Source: Ctena decussata (Eukaryota; Mollusca; Bivalvia; Lucinida; Lucinidae). Taken from it: a stretch of DNA of 64,000 nucleotides. Shown here piece after piece: positions 61,501-63,968 of this stretch; position 1 is the stretch's first letter, and every line of letters begins with the position of its first letter. A model generated the notes under the pieces. That model did no database searches. It saw nothing but the letters and a program-made list of their open reading frames with translations, and was not told the DNA's origin. Location of the stretch: assembly GCA_963989385.1 (NCBI GenBank), contig OZ022500.1:17250460-17314459 (forward strand), written 5' to 3'. The position numbers and the translations under genes were made by a program.

Positions 61501-62705
61501 GACTATGGAAGTCTGCCAAGCAGTCACATCTGGGCTACAATGGCACTGAAAGAGTTAGTTCAGCCTGTAACTCGTTGAGTTTTTGTAATGGCACTGCCCT
61601 TGAATTTGGATAAGGTATCACTTTGAAGGAATTTCTTACATTAAGGTAAAAAGGGCATTTTCTGTCAAATATCATGATCCCAATTTAAAATTGAGGGGCC
61701 ATGGTGGGTAACTAGGTCCCTGTTAGTCTTTATTCGGAGAGGGAGGAAAGAGGAGGGATGCCCTTCCAAAACTGCCCCAAATCTGTAAGCCAGTCTTGCC
61801 TAATTCAGCTATCCATCTTTGGAAGACAGATCTAGATTTTAGGATTGTATTTAAAGAGAAAACCAGAAAAGAGAAACAGTGAAGACTGATCCATCAGCAC
61901 TTATTGCATTCTGATACTTTTCATATACATATGAGCCGCGACACGACAAAACCAACAATGTGGTTGTCGGCCCAGCGCATACTCAGATCAGCCTGGGCAT
62001 CCGCCCAGTCTGATCAGAGTCTTTGGTGTCCGCAGGAAGGTAGCTTAGACCCTTAGCTACCCTTTAGGCGCTTAGCGAAGAGTCTGATCAGAGTGGGCGG
62101 ATGTCCAGGCTGATCTGAGTCTGCGCTGGGCGCACAACCACATTATTAGTTTTCTCGTGTCGTTGTTCATATAGATTTATTCCCAGTGTTCCAAGGGCGA
62201 CAACTTTGGTGACTTACTGTTTGCTTACCTGGACAACAAAAAACTTCCAAAAATGGATCTACGCTGCACATAGAGAAGAATATTCTTTCCTTTTAGAGTT
62301 GAGTGTTGATCCACATTGAGAACACAGGCAAAAATTAGTGTTTGATTGCTTTTCCTAAAAGTGTACTTTTTCACCTAATTTCTAATCTGTTCATTGTTGA
62401 TGCAAACAGGAAGATGTGAAATGTGTTCAGACTGTTGCTGCACAGGCTTGTTTAAGTCTCCTGTTTGCTTTGGCATTTTAGTCTTTCCTTTTTGGACTTT
62501 CGTACAAGACTTTAAACCGAGGTCCCATCTCTGTTTGACCTATGCATTGGTGGGACATTAAACCCAAGTTCAATTACTCAAGCCTTTTTATGGATTAACT
62601 AAAAGAACAAAGTGATAATCATAAGTTCAACTTTCTTTTCAGAACTGCCCTCATGGAAGGCCAACAATGAGACATCTGATCAACTTGAACATGCTTCCAA
62701 GATAA
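7370..62705 (+). CDS. PMS2: PMS2 orthologue, mismatch-repair endonuclease subunit (whole spliced gene, exons 2-25)
   Basis: Multi-exon gene for the MutL homologue PMS2, which pairs with MLH1 in the nucleus (MutLalpha) and nicks the error-containing strand after MutS recognition. Twenty-four exons were found by translating between AG acceptors and GT donors; all phases agree and they give 936 codons plus stop, about 939 residues with the candidate exon 1 (human PMS2 has 862). Visible are the GHKL ATPase motifs [19 protein letters not shown] and [10 protein letters not shown], the metal-dependent endonuclease motif [12 protein letters not shown], and the C-terminal motifs SRACRKS and CPHGRP. 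Several exon lengths equal the human ones. The extra length lies in the central linker. Exon 1 is unproven. The gene is expanded to about 55 kb by intronic transposons. Identity is very secure; the exact linker splicing and the start are less so. Confidence 0.97.
7603..7810. mobile_element. hAT-type palindromic MITE (family B), copy 1
   Basis: Old copy with CAGACCTCTAGATAAG at the left, TTATCTACCGGCTCTG at the right and the central hairpin TTGTGACCCCTCATCTGAA / TTCAGATGAGGGGTCACAA. Same family as 9837-10040. Confidence 0.75.
8640..8874. mobile_element. TA-flanked palindromic MITE (family A), copy 1
   Basis: About 235 bp with the family A ends TGAGCCGCGACACGA (here TGAGCCACATGACAA) and an internal near-palindrome (CAGACTCAGATCAACC ... 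GCTGATCTGAGTCTGC). Better copies have TA duplications, pointing to the Tc1/mariner group. Its right end is 21 nt before PMS2 exon 3. Confidence 0.82.
8896..8982 (+). CDS. PMS2: PMS2 exon 3: ATPase motif II
   Basis: Encodes [20 protein letters not shown] followed by [15 protein letters not shown] is GHKL motif II (DxGxG), which binds the adenine of ATP. Acceptor TTTATCTTTACAG, donor GAGTAAGT. Length 87 nt, as in human exon 3. The terminus of a TA-flanked MITE ends 21 nt before the acceptor, and that copy has itself gained a TTGCAG that could act as a cryptic acceptor at 8870. Confidence 0.96.
9837..10040. mobile_element. hAT-type palindromic MITE (family B), copy 2, 8-bp TSD
   Basis: 204 bp, begins CAGAGCTCCAGATAATAG and ends GATCTGGAGCACTG, flanked by TTGTCAGT on both sides (9829-9836, 10041-10048). 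The centre is a near-perfect hairpin around GACCCCTCATTAGAAC. The 8-bp duplication fits hAT. This best-preserved copy defines the family; it lies in intron 3 of PMS2. Confidence 0.88.
10122..10224 (+). CDS. PMS2: PMS2 exon 4: ATP lid and motif III
   Basis: Encodes [20 protein letters not shown] and then [19 protein letters not shown] belongs to the ATP lid and [10 protein letters not shown] is GHKL motif III. Acceptor TTTTTCCAG, donor GTAATA. Length 103 nt, identical to human exon 4. A CAGTCGAA-type MITE begins only about 11 nt after the donor, and a hAT-type MITE ends 81 nt before the acceptor. Confidence 0.96.
10236..10416. mobile_element. TA-flanked MITE with CAGTCGAACTTC-like ends (family D), copy 1
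   Basis: Left end TACAGTAGAATTTCATTGG, right end CCATTGAAGTTCTTCTGTA, with GGCTCGAACAGG and GGTTCGAGCC inside. It begins about 11 nt after the donor of PMS2 exon 4. A related copy lies at 13130-13310 and a much larger one at 26116-30138. Confidence 0.75.
10820..12560 (-). repeat. tRNA-like SINE head, split by a hAT element
   Basis: Reverse strand reads a tRNA-like B box (GCAGGTTCGAGTCCTGC) and, across the insertion, CCTAGTGGTTAGCGAAC. The two parts lie on either side of the element at 10884-12518 and share its duplication CTAACCAC. Probably a tRNA-derived SINE fragment rather than a working tRNA gene. Confidence 0.5.
10884..12518. mobile_element. hAT-like element, 1635 bp, TAGGGCTG ends, 8-bp TSD
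   Basis: Left end TAGGGCTGCGTATCGGT, right end ACTGGTA-type complement ending CAGCCCTA, flanked by CTAACCAC at 10876-10883 and 12519-12526. TAGGGCTG ends with 8-bp duplications are typical of hAT. Inside, a unit of about 365-400 bp starting AAATCAAAATCTTAAAAA is repeated in tandem (about 10976, 11369 and a partial at 11728). A 3' insert ending in (CAA)n at about 12086-12100 interrupts the last unit. No transposase remains. Confidence 0.85.
12937..13039 (+). CDS. PMS2: PMS2 exon 5
   Basis: Encodes [20 protein letters not shown] and then [15 protein letters not shown], the strands between the ATP lid and motif IV (VGTRLEF matches the human VGTRLMF region). Acceptor TTTTTTCTGCAG, donor GTAAAT, ending on a codon boundary. 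Human exon 5 is split here by an extra intron: exons 5, 6 and 7 of this gene together equal human exons 5 and 6 (352 nt). Confidence 0.94.
13130..13310. mobile_element. family D MITE, copy 2
   Basis: Shares ATGGCTCGAACAGGCTTGGG, ATGAAAATTAGTTCCAG and the closing CCATTGAAGTTTTCATACTG with the copy at 10236-10416. Located in intron 5 of PMS2, about 90 nt after the donor. Confidence 0.7.
13715..13799 (+). pseudogene. decayed duplicate of PMS2 exon 6 start
   Basis: AAATTTTCAG plus the next 47 nt match the true exon 6 border with only a few changes and read [15 protein letters not shown] in the same frame. The similarity then degrades to KCYKKFKFE and an in-frame TAA at 13797-13799. There is no clear donor. 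If spliced in, it would end the protein early. Confidence 0.8.
13845..13915. repeat. palindromic MITE with GACCCTGATCAGACTGCTCC (family E)
   Basis: Shows GCAGACCCTGATCAGACTGC and a mirrored GATCTGGGTCTA. Family members: about 9680-9765, 12690-12760, 51297-51412, 60945-61020 and 63625-63692, each a small hairpin around a GATCAGACTGCTCC/GGAGCAGTCTGATC pair. Here it ends about 34 nt before PMS2 exon 6. Confidence 0.6.
13947..14116 (+). CDS. PMS2: PMS2 exon 6: motif IV and MutL fold
   Basis: Encodes [20 protein letters not shown], then [20 protein letters not shown] and [22 protein letters not shown] is GHKL motif IV, and [12 protein letters not shown] is a signature of MutL proteins. Acceptor AAATTTTCAG, donor GTGGGT. 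About 220 bp upstream lies a truncated copy of the same exon start, including its acceptor (13715-13799). A palindromic MITE ends roughly 34 nt upstream. Confidence 0.97.
14371..19574 (+). mobile_element. helentron-like (HINE) element, family 1, 5.2 kb
   Basis: Begins TTTTTAGCTCACCTGAGCC with an inverted motif (GAGCCGGAGGCTC and AGGTGAGC) and ends GGTGAGCTACAGGACCATTG then GTCCTCTGG. The last part is a hairpin (AGGACCA/TGGTCCT) followed by CTGG, as in rolling-circle elements. The core is a tandem array with a period near 460 bp, marked by GACCTTGCGTTGACCTTGAC and CACATGACCAAGATGGCC. It is interrupted by the transposon at 16791-18378. Open frames here are array artefacts. Helentron assignment is inference. 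Confidence 0.75.
16791..18378. mobile_element. CAGGGTGGCC-TIR DNA transposon, 1588 bp, 5-bp TSD
   Basis: Ends CAGGGTGGCCACAA and TTGTGGCCACCCTG, flanked by ACTTT (16786-16790, 18379-18383). Removing it rejoins the HINE array sequence TGGTCAACTTTGGTATGTTA. Both sub-termini carry runs of CAGGGAAAA motifs. No transposase frame. Superfamily not assigned with confidence. Confidence 0.88.
19589..19866 (+). mobile_element. tRNA-derived SINE, copy 1
   Basis: Starts with a tRNA-like head: GGCCGTGTAGCGCAGTCGGT (A box) and GGTTCGATACCTGG (B box). A body of about 180 bp with GTGCACTTAGTACTGGTTAA follows, ending in a (CAA)n tail. TAACTAAC occurs on both sides. It should not be called a tRNA gene: the head runs on into the SINE body and the same body recurs at 47238-47485. 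Confidence 0.85.
20143..20221 (+). CDS. PMS2: PMS2 exon 7
   Basis: Encodes [20 protein letters not shown] followed by IFGPKQ, matching the human segment that ends in SVFGQKQ. Acceptor TTTCATTGCAG, donor GTATGT. It is 79 nt and ends on a codon boundary. The 6-kb intron before it is filled by a 5.2-kb HINE and a SINE. Confidence 0.95.
20335..21133 (+). mobile_element. helentron-like element, family 2, old copy
   Basis: Diverged copy: TTTTTAGCTCACCTGAAC at the 5' end, CAGTTCAGGCGAGATATACT and GTGACAGCTCTTGTT at the 3' end, with the tandem core reading GACCTTGAGGTCAAGATCAT. Shorter (0.8 kb) and more decayed than the copies at 28101, 44776 and 57427. Confidence 0.7.
21422..21641. repeat. palindromic element ending just before PMS2 exon 8
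   Basis: Left end ACAGTTGACTC, right end GAGAGTTGACAGT, with inner mirrored arms CTCAAACTACTGGTATCTCA and GATATCAGTAGTTTGAAA. The right end is about 14 nt from the acceptor at 21655. Family membership is tentative. Confidence 0.5.
21656..21747 (+). CDS. PMS2: PMS2 exon 8
   Basis: Encodes [20 protein letters not shown] and [10 protein letters not shown], the variable region matching human exon 7. LQSL and the EEVCTEFG segment keep the alignment. Acceptor TTCTTTGGCAG, donor GTATAT. It is 92 nt against 98 in human, two residues shorter. A palindromic element related to the ACAGTCAACTC family ends about 14 nt before the acceptor. Confidence 0.9.
22658..22757 (+). CDS. PMS2: PMS2 exon 9
   Basis: Encodes [20 protein letters not shown] then [29 protein letters not shown] is almost identical to human PMS2 and is part of the second half of the N-terminal domain. 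Acceptor TGTGTTTACAG, donor GTATGC. Length 100 nt, equal to human exon 8. Confidence 0.97.
23283..23492. repeat. palindromic MITE with GGGACACCTA (family G)
   Basis: Contains repeated GGGACACCTAAAA and AATTTTCCATTTG/CAAATAGAAAAT mirrored blocks. Related pieces lie at about 12590-12680, 20455-20560, 40875-41120, 47700-47775 and 51220-51290. Non-coding. Confidence 0.55.
23539..23623 (+). CDS. PMS2: PMS2 exon 10
   Basis: Encodes [20 protein letters not shown] followed by VLIIIMEK; [17 protein letters not shown] is conserved from animals to yeast. Acceptor TTTGTTTCAG, donor GTGAGT. Length 85 nt, equal to human exon 9. It is followed by a 6.8-kb intron full of nested repeats. Confidence 0.97.
24493..24685. 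mobile_element. hAT-type palindromic MITE (family B), copy 3
   Basis: Left end CAGAGCTCTAGATAAGAGG, right end ATACTCCCTCTTACAG, and the family B hairpin TGTGACCCCACATCTGAACC at the centre. Lies in intron 10 of PMS2. Confidence 0.75.
25215..25325. repeat. short palindromic repeat with TTGATTCA motifs
   Basis: TCCCAGTGGGTACA at the left and GTGCACCTGCTGGGA at the right, with several TTGATTCAA/TTGAATCAA motifs in between. It looks like a small MITE. Confidence 0.5.
25409..25546 (+). other. orphan exon-like open segment, unknown origin
   Basis: A 138-nt open segment between CATGCAG and a consensus AA|GTAAGT. It reads [20 protein letters not shown], then [20 protein letters not shown] and HLSLVK in one frame. 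It cannot join PMS2 exons 10 and 11 in frame, because in PMS2 phase it meets a stop at once. I do not recognise the protein. It may be a captured fragment of another gene or an unproductive cassette exon. Confidence 0.4.
26507..28068 (+). mobile_element. helentron-like element, family 3
   Basis: 5' end GTCGCACCTGCTTTAGCAAG, 3' end GGCAGGTGCGACATAGCATT followed by CTGCGGAATTCTTGTT. Sub-terminal inverted repeats plus a 3' hairpin and CTTGTT match the plan of the other HINEs here. The core is a tandem array with a period near 180 bp (ACCTCGACCCTAGTGTTTAA, CTCTGCTGACTCCGTAAAAT), about seven to eight units. Confidence 0.7.
26565..26594. repeat. (GTCC)n microsatellite
   Basis: Uninterrupted CCGT/GTCC tetranucleotide repeat near the 5' end of the family 3 HINE; similar GTCCGTCC runs occur at the 5' ends of the other HINEs. 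Confidence 0.85.
28101..29398 (+). mobile_element. helentron-like element, family 2, copy A
   Basis: 5' end TTAGCTCGCCTGAACGAAAG then TTCAGGAAGAGCTATTGTTG; 3' end TTCAGGCGAGCTATGCTGTC then AGGCGACAGCTCTTGTT. The 3' end has the hairpin GCTGTC/GACAGC. A (GCGTCN)n hexamer run sits at about 28149-28196. The core repeats a unit near 160-165 bp (CTGTGACCTTGATGTCAAGG, GGATGTTTTGGTTAAAG). Non-autonomous. Confidence 0.8.
28987..29024. repeat. poly-C tract in HINE
   Basis: Long C homopolymer near the 3' third of the family 2 HINE. The same place in the copies at 44776 and 57427 also holds C-rich runs. Confidence 0.85.
30457..30536 (+). CDS. PMS2: PMS2 exon 11 (3' border uncertain)
   Basis: Encodes [20 protein letters not shown] and [17 protein letters not shown] is a hallmark of MutL proteins. 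Acceptor ATTATTTTCAG. Two 3' borders are possible: AAG|GTTGGT at 30537, or the stronger TTG|GTAAGT at 30541. The first, joined to the acceptor at 30951, reads VVK-ASLVAMF. It makes exons 11+12 sum to 156 nt, exactly human exon 10, and aligns without a gap. The second stays in frame only with the acceptor at 30961 and loses two residues. I give the first; both may be used. Confidence 0.85.
30952..31027 (+). CDS. PMS2: PMS2 exon 12: end of ATPase domain
   Basis: Encodes [20 protein letters not shown] and CLQKS, matching human TSLIGMFDSDVNKL and the start of the linker. Acceptor TATTCCAG at 30951, donor GTAAAG. It leaves one base of a codon, the phase of the human exon 10/11 border. An alternative acceptor, TTCTCTAG at 30961, pairs with the downstream donor of exon 11. 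A 166-bp near-perfect palindrome starts 73 nt after the donor. Confidence 0.85.
31101..31266. repeat. near-perfect palindrome with 73-bp arms
   Basis: Arms 31101-31173 and 31194-31266 differ at two positions only; the loop is 20 nt. The arm begins ATTATTATAATAGTAACTTG and ends GGATCACCC. It starts 73 nt after the donor of PMS2 exon 12. Non-coding and probably recent. Confidence 0.92.
31267..32420. other. intron 12 sequence with degraded repeats
   Basis: No gene seen. The stretch 31310-31410 looks like a reversed tRNA-type fragment (GGATTCGCACTTGTGCGG, ACTGAGCTATCG) but does not fold convincingly by eye. Two family C hairpins lie at about 31690-31830 and 32275-32415. Confidence 0.4.
33849..33872. 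repeat. poly-G tract
   Basis: G homopolymer run inside the 7.5-kb element. Other G or C runs in it lie near 34426, 34779 and 35000. Confidence 0.8.
37171..37275. promoter_or_regulatory. cluster of GCGCATGC (NRF1-like) motifs
   Basis: ACTGCGCATGCCC, CACATGCGCAGTG, TCTGCGCATGCGCAGG and GCATGCGTAC lie within about 100 bp. CTGCGCATGCGCAG is a palindromic NRF1-type site. The cluster is inside the 7.5-kb TTAA element and has no gene attached, so it may be a remnant promoter. Function is inference. Confidence 0.4.
40214..40244 (+). CDS. PMS2: PMS2 exon 13, 31-nt linker exon
   Basis: A very short exon encoding [12 protein letters not shown], in phase with exons 12 and 14. It loosely resembles the human LEKPMVEKQ stretch. 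Acceptor TTAAATTTCAG, donor GTAAAA. It lies between two copies of one TA-flanked MITE, which end 31 nt before and start 33 nt after it, and the intron before it is 9.2 kb. Linker sequence is not conserved, so the support comes from splice sites and phase. Confidence 0.7.
40278..40503. mobile_element. family A MITE, copy 3
   Basis: Starts TGAGCCGCGACACGAGAAAA, ends TTCTCGTGTCGTGGCTTA. It begins 33 nt after PMS2 exon 13, so that exon lies between two members of the family in the same orientation. Confidence 0.85.
41235..41268 (+). CDS. PMS2: PMS2 exon 14, 34-nt linker exon
   Basis: Short exon encoding [12 protein letters not shown] with a strong acceptor (TTTCTGTTTCAG) and a consensus donor (GTAAGT). 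It takes one base and ends on a codon boundary, fitting exons 13 and 15. It is basic and serine-rich as expected of the PMS2 linker. Called from splice signals and phase rather than conservation. Confidence 0.72.
41397..41655. repeat. interspersed repeat of about 250 bp (family F), copy 1
   Basis: Shares GACAGTATTTCAG, CACCTACTGCAAGCAC, AGTAGG(C/T)CCTTCCCTACTTTCATC-like and CCACCCCC blocks with 51475-51715. No coding capacity. Class not identified. Confidence 0.6.
42304..42415 (+). CDS. PMS2: PMS2 exon 15, linker exon
   Basis: Encodes [20 protein letters not shown], then [29 protein letters not shown] resembles human ISRLREAFSLRH at the same place in the linker. Acceptor CATTACAG, donor GTAAGT, leaving one base. 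The 3' end of the exon with its donor is repeated twice more just downstream (42445-42570), where both copied donors are mutated. Confidence 0.85.
42445..42570 (+). repeat. two extra copies of PMS2 exon 15 end plus donor region
   Basis: The block AAGAAGACAGAACTTATGTC with its donor flank TAGTATTGCGATTTG (ending 42440) recurs at about 42448-42505 and 42513-42560. In both copies the donor AAACGTAAGTAG has become AAACATAGGTAG, so the first GT is lost. Confidence 0.8.
43209..43376 (+). mobile_element. tRNA-derived SINE of a second family, 14-bp TSD
   Basis: 168 bp starting with a tRNA-like head (GGCTGTAGTGTAGTGGATAA, CAAGATTGATCCCC) followed by GACTTTAAACCGAGGTCCCG and GACATTAAACCTGAGTTCA. Flanked by TTGCTCCACCATTT at 43195-43208 and 43377-43390, a duplication typical of LINE-driven insertion. 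A 3' fragment of the family is at about 62503-62585. Confidence 0.88.
43725..43955. mobile_element. family A MITE, copy 4, TA duplication
   Basis: Ends TGAGCCGCGACGCGAC and GTGTCGCGGCTCA, flanked by TA at 43723-43724 and 43956-43957. Internally palindromic with GCCCAGGCTGATCTGAG. Its right end is 17 nt before the acceptor of PMS2 exon 16, leaving room for the pyrimidine tract only. Confidence 0.9.
43973..44706 (+). CDS. PMS2: PMS2 exon 16, large linker exon
   Basis: A 734-nt open exon encoding about 245 residues rich in Ser, Asn, Asp and Glu, the disordered linker corresponding to part of the big human exon 11. It opens with QRRLDSFV (the Gln codon is split across the junction), which resembles a PCNA-interacting PIP box lacking the final aromatic pair. 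A 10-residue tandem repeat ([20 protein letters not shown]) is encoded at 44170-44229. Acceptor TTTCTTTTTAG, donor GTAAGT; reading through the donor hits a stop at once. The acceptor is 17 nt after a MITE end. Confidence 0.9.
44776..46371 (+). mobile_element. composite helentron-like element, family 2, with two 5' ends
   Basis: First 5' end TTTTAGCTCGCCTGAACGAA at 44776; a second complete 5' end (TTTTTAGCTCGCCTGAAC) appears at about 45277 in the same direction; there is only one 3' end, GACAGCTCTTGTT, at about 46371. Both 5' ends are followed by their own (GCGTCN)n run (about 44826-44870 and 45327-45370). C-rich tract at 46162-46202. Confidence 0.82.
46162..46202. repeat. C-rich low-complexity tract
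   Basis: Runs of C broken by single A residues in the composite HINE. Confidence 0.85.
46560..47215 (+). repeat. probable fragment of another HINE-type element
   Basis: GCCTTTGCAAAGCAAAGGAG near the left is an inverted motif like other HINE 5' ends, and ATACGCCTGACATTCGAAGT near the right introduces a CCGTCCGG segment. A TTAACCTATGTTA block repeats. Ends are not resolved. Confidence 0.4.
47238..47485 (+). mobile_element. tRNA-derived SINE, copy 2, 13-bp TSD
   Basis: Same family as 19589-19866, 5'-truncated inside the tRNA-like head, with GGTCCTGGGTTCGAAACCCG (B box) intact and an (ATCA)n tail. Flanked by CAGATCCACCACT at 47225-47237 and 47486-47498. Confidence 0.88.
47815..47899 (+). CDS. 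PMS2: PMS2 exon 17, end of linker
   Basis: Encodes [20 protein letters not shown] and REHITIRQ, matching the human segment before exon 12 (DFSMSSLAKRIKQL). Acceptor CATATTTCCAG, donor GTACTG, leaving one base. A 5'-truncated SINE lies about 330 bp upstream. Confidence 0.85.
48311..49211. mobile_element. mariner-like non-autonomous element, copy 1
   Basis: Ends CGAGGGGCGTTCGAAAAGTA and TACTTTTCGAACACCCCTCG, flanked by TA on both sides (48309-48310, 49212-49213). The ends resemble mariner termini. It is 901 bp with no transposase. The inside matches 52074-52969 in the opposite orientation. Lies in intron 17. Confidence 0.88.
49214..49955. other. intron 17 sequence, nothing recognised
   Basis: No gene or clear element. 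A short near-duplicate (AAGCAAATAGTATTTGCC) occurs twice near 49832 and 49878. Confidence 0.4.
49965..50345. repeat. inverted-repeat element with long hairpin abutting exon 18
   Basis: 50180-50345 is a hairpin. Arms start GGGGATAACTGTATTGAAAA and end TTTTCAAGACAGTTATCCCC, with few mismatches over about 75 bp and a GC-rich loop around CCGCTAGCGCG. Upstream, GCATTCTAATGCACTT (49965) is mirrored by AAGTGCATTAGAATG (50167), so the element probably spans the whole interval. It ends 16 nt before PMS2 exon 18. Confidence 0.8.
50362..50464 (+). CDS. PMS2: PMS2 exon 18, start of C-terminal domain
   Basis: Encodes [20 protein letters not shown] and [14 protein letters not shown]; human has [22 protein letters not shown] at this point. 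Acceptor TTTTGCATCCAG, donor GTAAGG. The 103 nt end at the human exon 11/12 phase. A 166-bp hairpin element ends 16 nt before the exon, so the branch point must lie in or at the element. Confidence 0.95.
51035..51202 (+). CDS. PMS2: PMS2 exon 19: endonuclease active site
   Basis: Encodes [20 protein letters not shown], then [20 protein letters not shown] and [27 protein letters not shown] fits the metal-binding endonuclease motif DQHA(X)2E(X)4E of eukaryotic PMS2 and many bacterial MutL proteins, with every key residue present, so nicking activity is expected. QKLI at the exon end matches the QxxL/I PCNA-clamp contact seen in MutL homologues (human QRLI). Acceptor TTTATTTCCAG, donor GTAAGT; 168 nt as in human exon 12. 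Confidence 0.98.
51297..51412. repeat. family E palindromic MITE
   Basis: AGACCCTGACCAGACTGCTC and GGAGCAGTCTGATTTGGGTC form a hairpin; about 95 nt after PMS2 exon 19. Confidence 0.7.
51475..51715. repeat. family F interspersed repeat, copy 2
   Basis: Shares order and wording of blocks with 41397-41655, including CACCTACTGCAAGCACAGTA and TGGCACTAAAAGTTACC. Class unknown. Confidence 0.6.
52074..52969. mobile_element. mariner-like non-autonomous element, copy 2 (inverted)
   Basis: Ends CGAGGGGCATTGGGAAAG and CTTTCCGAATGCCCCTTG, flanked by TA (52072-52073, 52970-52971). About 896 bp. Its inside (GTTGCCACCCTTCTAACATT, AAATATCGCGGAAATTATTT) is the reverse complement of copy 1. Lies in intron 19. 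Confidence 0.88.
53169..53269 (+). CDS. PMS2: PMS2 exon 20
   Basis: Encodes [20 protein letters not shown] then [13 protein letters not shown]; human has [18 protein letters not shown]. Acceptor TATTGTTTCAG, donor GTATGT. Length 101 nt, equal to human exon 13. It belongs to the dimerisation part of the C-terminal domain. Confidence 0.97.
53872..53940 (+). CDS. PMS2: PMS2 exon 21
   Basis: Encodes [20 protein letters not shown] then GKD, corresponding to human [20 protein letters not shown]. Acceptor CTTTATTTAAAG (a weaker AAAG), donor GTAAGA. It holds the first part of human exon 14, which is split into three pieces here. Confidence 0.94.
54318..54355 (+). CDS. PMS2: PMS2 exon 22, 38-nt exon
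   Basis: Short exon encoding [13 protein letters not shown], matching human DVDELIFMLSDSP. Acceptor CATTTTCAG, donor GTAAGT, ending on a codon boundary. The intron after it (6.2 kb) is filled mainly by a nest of helentron-like elements. Confidence 0.94.
55133..55204 (+). repeat. tRNA-like fragment
   Basis: CCTGGGTAGTTCAGTCAGTA resembles an A box and AGGTTGGAATCCCCC a B box, in the right spacing. The stems do not close well, so a SINE relic is more likely than a tRNA gene. Confidence 0.4.
56296..57426 (+). mobile_element. HINE-type element with 166-bp tandem core
   Basis: 5' end TATACCCCCACTTTGAAAAA with GTGGGGGGTATACTGG, a CCGTCCGTCC run, then at least five units of about 166 bp (TTTGAATAATGAAATTTTTC, CACAACCATGCAAGCTAGA, GAACCAGCCTTCTCCTGCTT). 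The long open frames on both strands are by-products of the array, not genes. Its 3' end lies beyond the nested HINE and was not fixed. Confidence 0.65.
57427..58603 (+). mobile_element. helentron-like element, family 2, copy C
   Basis: Complete copy: TTTTTAGCTCGCCTGAACGA at the 5' end, a (GCGTCN)n run at 57477-57535, the tandem core, and GCTGTCAGGCGACAGCTCTT then GTT at the 3' end. Inserted in the 166-bp array of the surrounding element. Confidence 0.82.
60368..60524. mobile_element. family A MITE, degraded copy 5
   Basis: Has TGATCAGAGTCTTTGCTGTC, GGTAGCTTAGACCCTTAGCT and TTTTCTCGTGTCA but lacks a clear left end. It stops about 23 nt before PMS2 exon 23. Confidence 0.75.
60548..60652 (+). 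CDS. PMS2: PMS2 exon 23
   Basis: Encodes [20 protein letters not shown] then [31 protein letters not shown] is nearly identical to human and includes the conserved ACR motif that helps form the endonuclease site. Acceptor ATTCATACCAG, donor GTGAGT. A degraded MITE copy ends about 23 nt before the acceptor. Confidence 0.98.
61193..61228 (+). CDS. PMS2: PMS2 exon 24, 36-nt exon
   Basis: Encodes [12 protein letters not shown], matching human LITHMGEMDHPW. Acceptor TTTGTCATTACAG, donor GTATGT; exactly 12 codons in phase 0, so skipping it would keep the frame. Confidence 0.95.
61932..62169. mobile_element. family A MITE, copy 6, TA duplication
   Basis: Ends TGAGCCGCGACACGAC and TCTCGTGTCGTTGTTCA, flanked by TA. 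Palindromic body as in the other copies. Lies in the last intron of PMS2, not near a splice site. Confidence 0.88.
62643..62705 (+). CDS. PMS2: PMS2 exon 25, last coding exon
   Basis: Encodes [20 protein letters not shown] followed by TAA at 62703-62705. CPHGRP is the conserved C-terminal metal-binding motif of PMS2. Acceptor CTTTCTTTTCAG. The protein ends about where human PMS2 does (human ends NLGVISQN), so the C-terminus is complete. Confidence 0.97.
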   Translation, partial: NCPHGRPTMRHLINLNMLPR

Positions 62706-63421
62706 CAAGAAATCACTATTGCTTGTCATTATATTGAGGAATGTTTGCAAAATATACTTGAAACCATTAAAAACGCAAGTTTTTACTTGTCATACATTCA
62801 GAATAATGAAAATGCCACAAGGCTGTAATGTACTTCATGCAATTTGCCTTGCGTTCGACAAGGTTTTAGCAACAGTTTAGCTAAGGTCGATTTGTCTGAG
62901 AAAAAATTGTGAGAAAAAATGTTAAAAGCAACAGATTTCAATTTCAAGTATTCAGGAAATTAAGATTCAGTCTAATTTTATTGAAAAGATCTTTAGTATG
63001 ATGCCTGAAATTGTAAAACAACGCAAAAACTAAAATTATACTGCGGGTGCGGTTTTAAAGATTTTGACATTAAACAATTTTTCGTAAAATTTTCACACAT
63101 TTTGAGAATCTTGTAAAATTTCATCTGAGGCCTGATTAATAGTCTTTCGAGAAAAAGACACATGAATTTTTGCAAAACACTTTACATTGGTATCAATATT
63201 TGTAAAAAAAATTGCTCCCTTTACAAGCACTTCCGGTTTGAATGCGCAAACTATCATCGGCATTTATGCAGGCAGTAGTTCTGGAATTTTAAAGAAAGCA
63301 ACATGCTTGCAGAGACTTTGGACCATTATTGTAAACATCGAGATATTTAGCCGAAACGAGCAAGTGTAAACGTGACATGGAAACATTCATTAAACGTCAA
63401 TTTCGCTTTAGCCTCAATAAA
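62706..63421 (+). other. probable PMS2 3' UTR
   Basis: AT-rich sequence after the stop codon with no credible reading frame. A weak ATTAAA poly(A) signal lies at 62766-62771 and a canonical AATAAA at 63416-63421. Which is used cannot be told from sequence. I see no transposon of the common families here. Confidence 0.4.
63416..63421 (+). promoter_or_regulatory. candidate poly(A) signal AATAAA
   Basis: First canonical AATAAA after the PMS2 stop on the sense strand, about 710 nt downstream. ATTAAA at 62766 is a nearer but weaker alternative. Confidence 0.3.
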
Positions 63422-63624
63422 AGTCGGAGTTAAGTCCCTTTATATACAAATGCAGTCCTCATTAATTGAACCGTTGACAGCATTCCGACAATATTGCTGT
63501 TGAAAACTATTGTGACAAACACCCTGGTTTCCTTGATACAGAAGCGTTTCTGTCTTAAATCCCTACGTGGGCCAAACTCAGAAAGTTGTGTTTTTAATTG
63601 CTTCAAGTATAGTTGACCAAAGGG

Positions 63625-63692
63625 CAGCGAGAATAGACCCTGATCAGACTGCTCCTATGAGAGCACTCTGATCAGGGTCTATACTTTTGGTA
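63625..63692. repeat. family E palindromic MITE
   Basis: ATAGACCCTGATCAGACTGC and ACTCTGATCAGGGTCTATAC form a hairpin in the 3' flank of PMS2. Confidence 0.75.
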
Positions 63693-63968
63693 CAGACCAG
63701 ACAGTTGTATAAGAGAAGCCAAATGTAGATGGTGGGGTGGAGTAGAGGTGGGGTGGGGTGGGGGGGGGATGAAATGATCTGAGATTATGTGCACAGAGAC
63801 TCAGCATACTTTAGTGATGAGTAGACACAGACAAGATAGACCATATGGCACAAATTCACAGGCTAATCTTGGTGTATGTTGGCTGGTCACATTATATGAT
63901 ATTCCTGGGTTAGAGGTTATAAAACTTGAGACTTGAGAATCTCAAACTCAAAATAAAGCACACTGATT

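Noticed and set aside
7370..62705. Introner-type origin of PMS2 introns from family A MITEs
   Set aside because: The splice sites lie outside the MITEs, the exon 3 intron is shared with human, and introns are far larger than the element, so adjacency rather than intron creation is the supportable claim.
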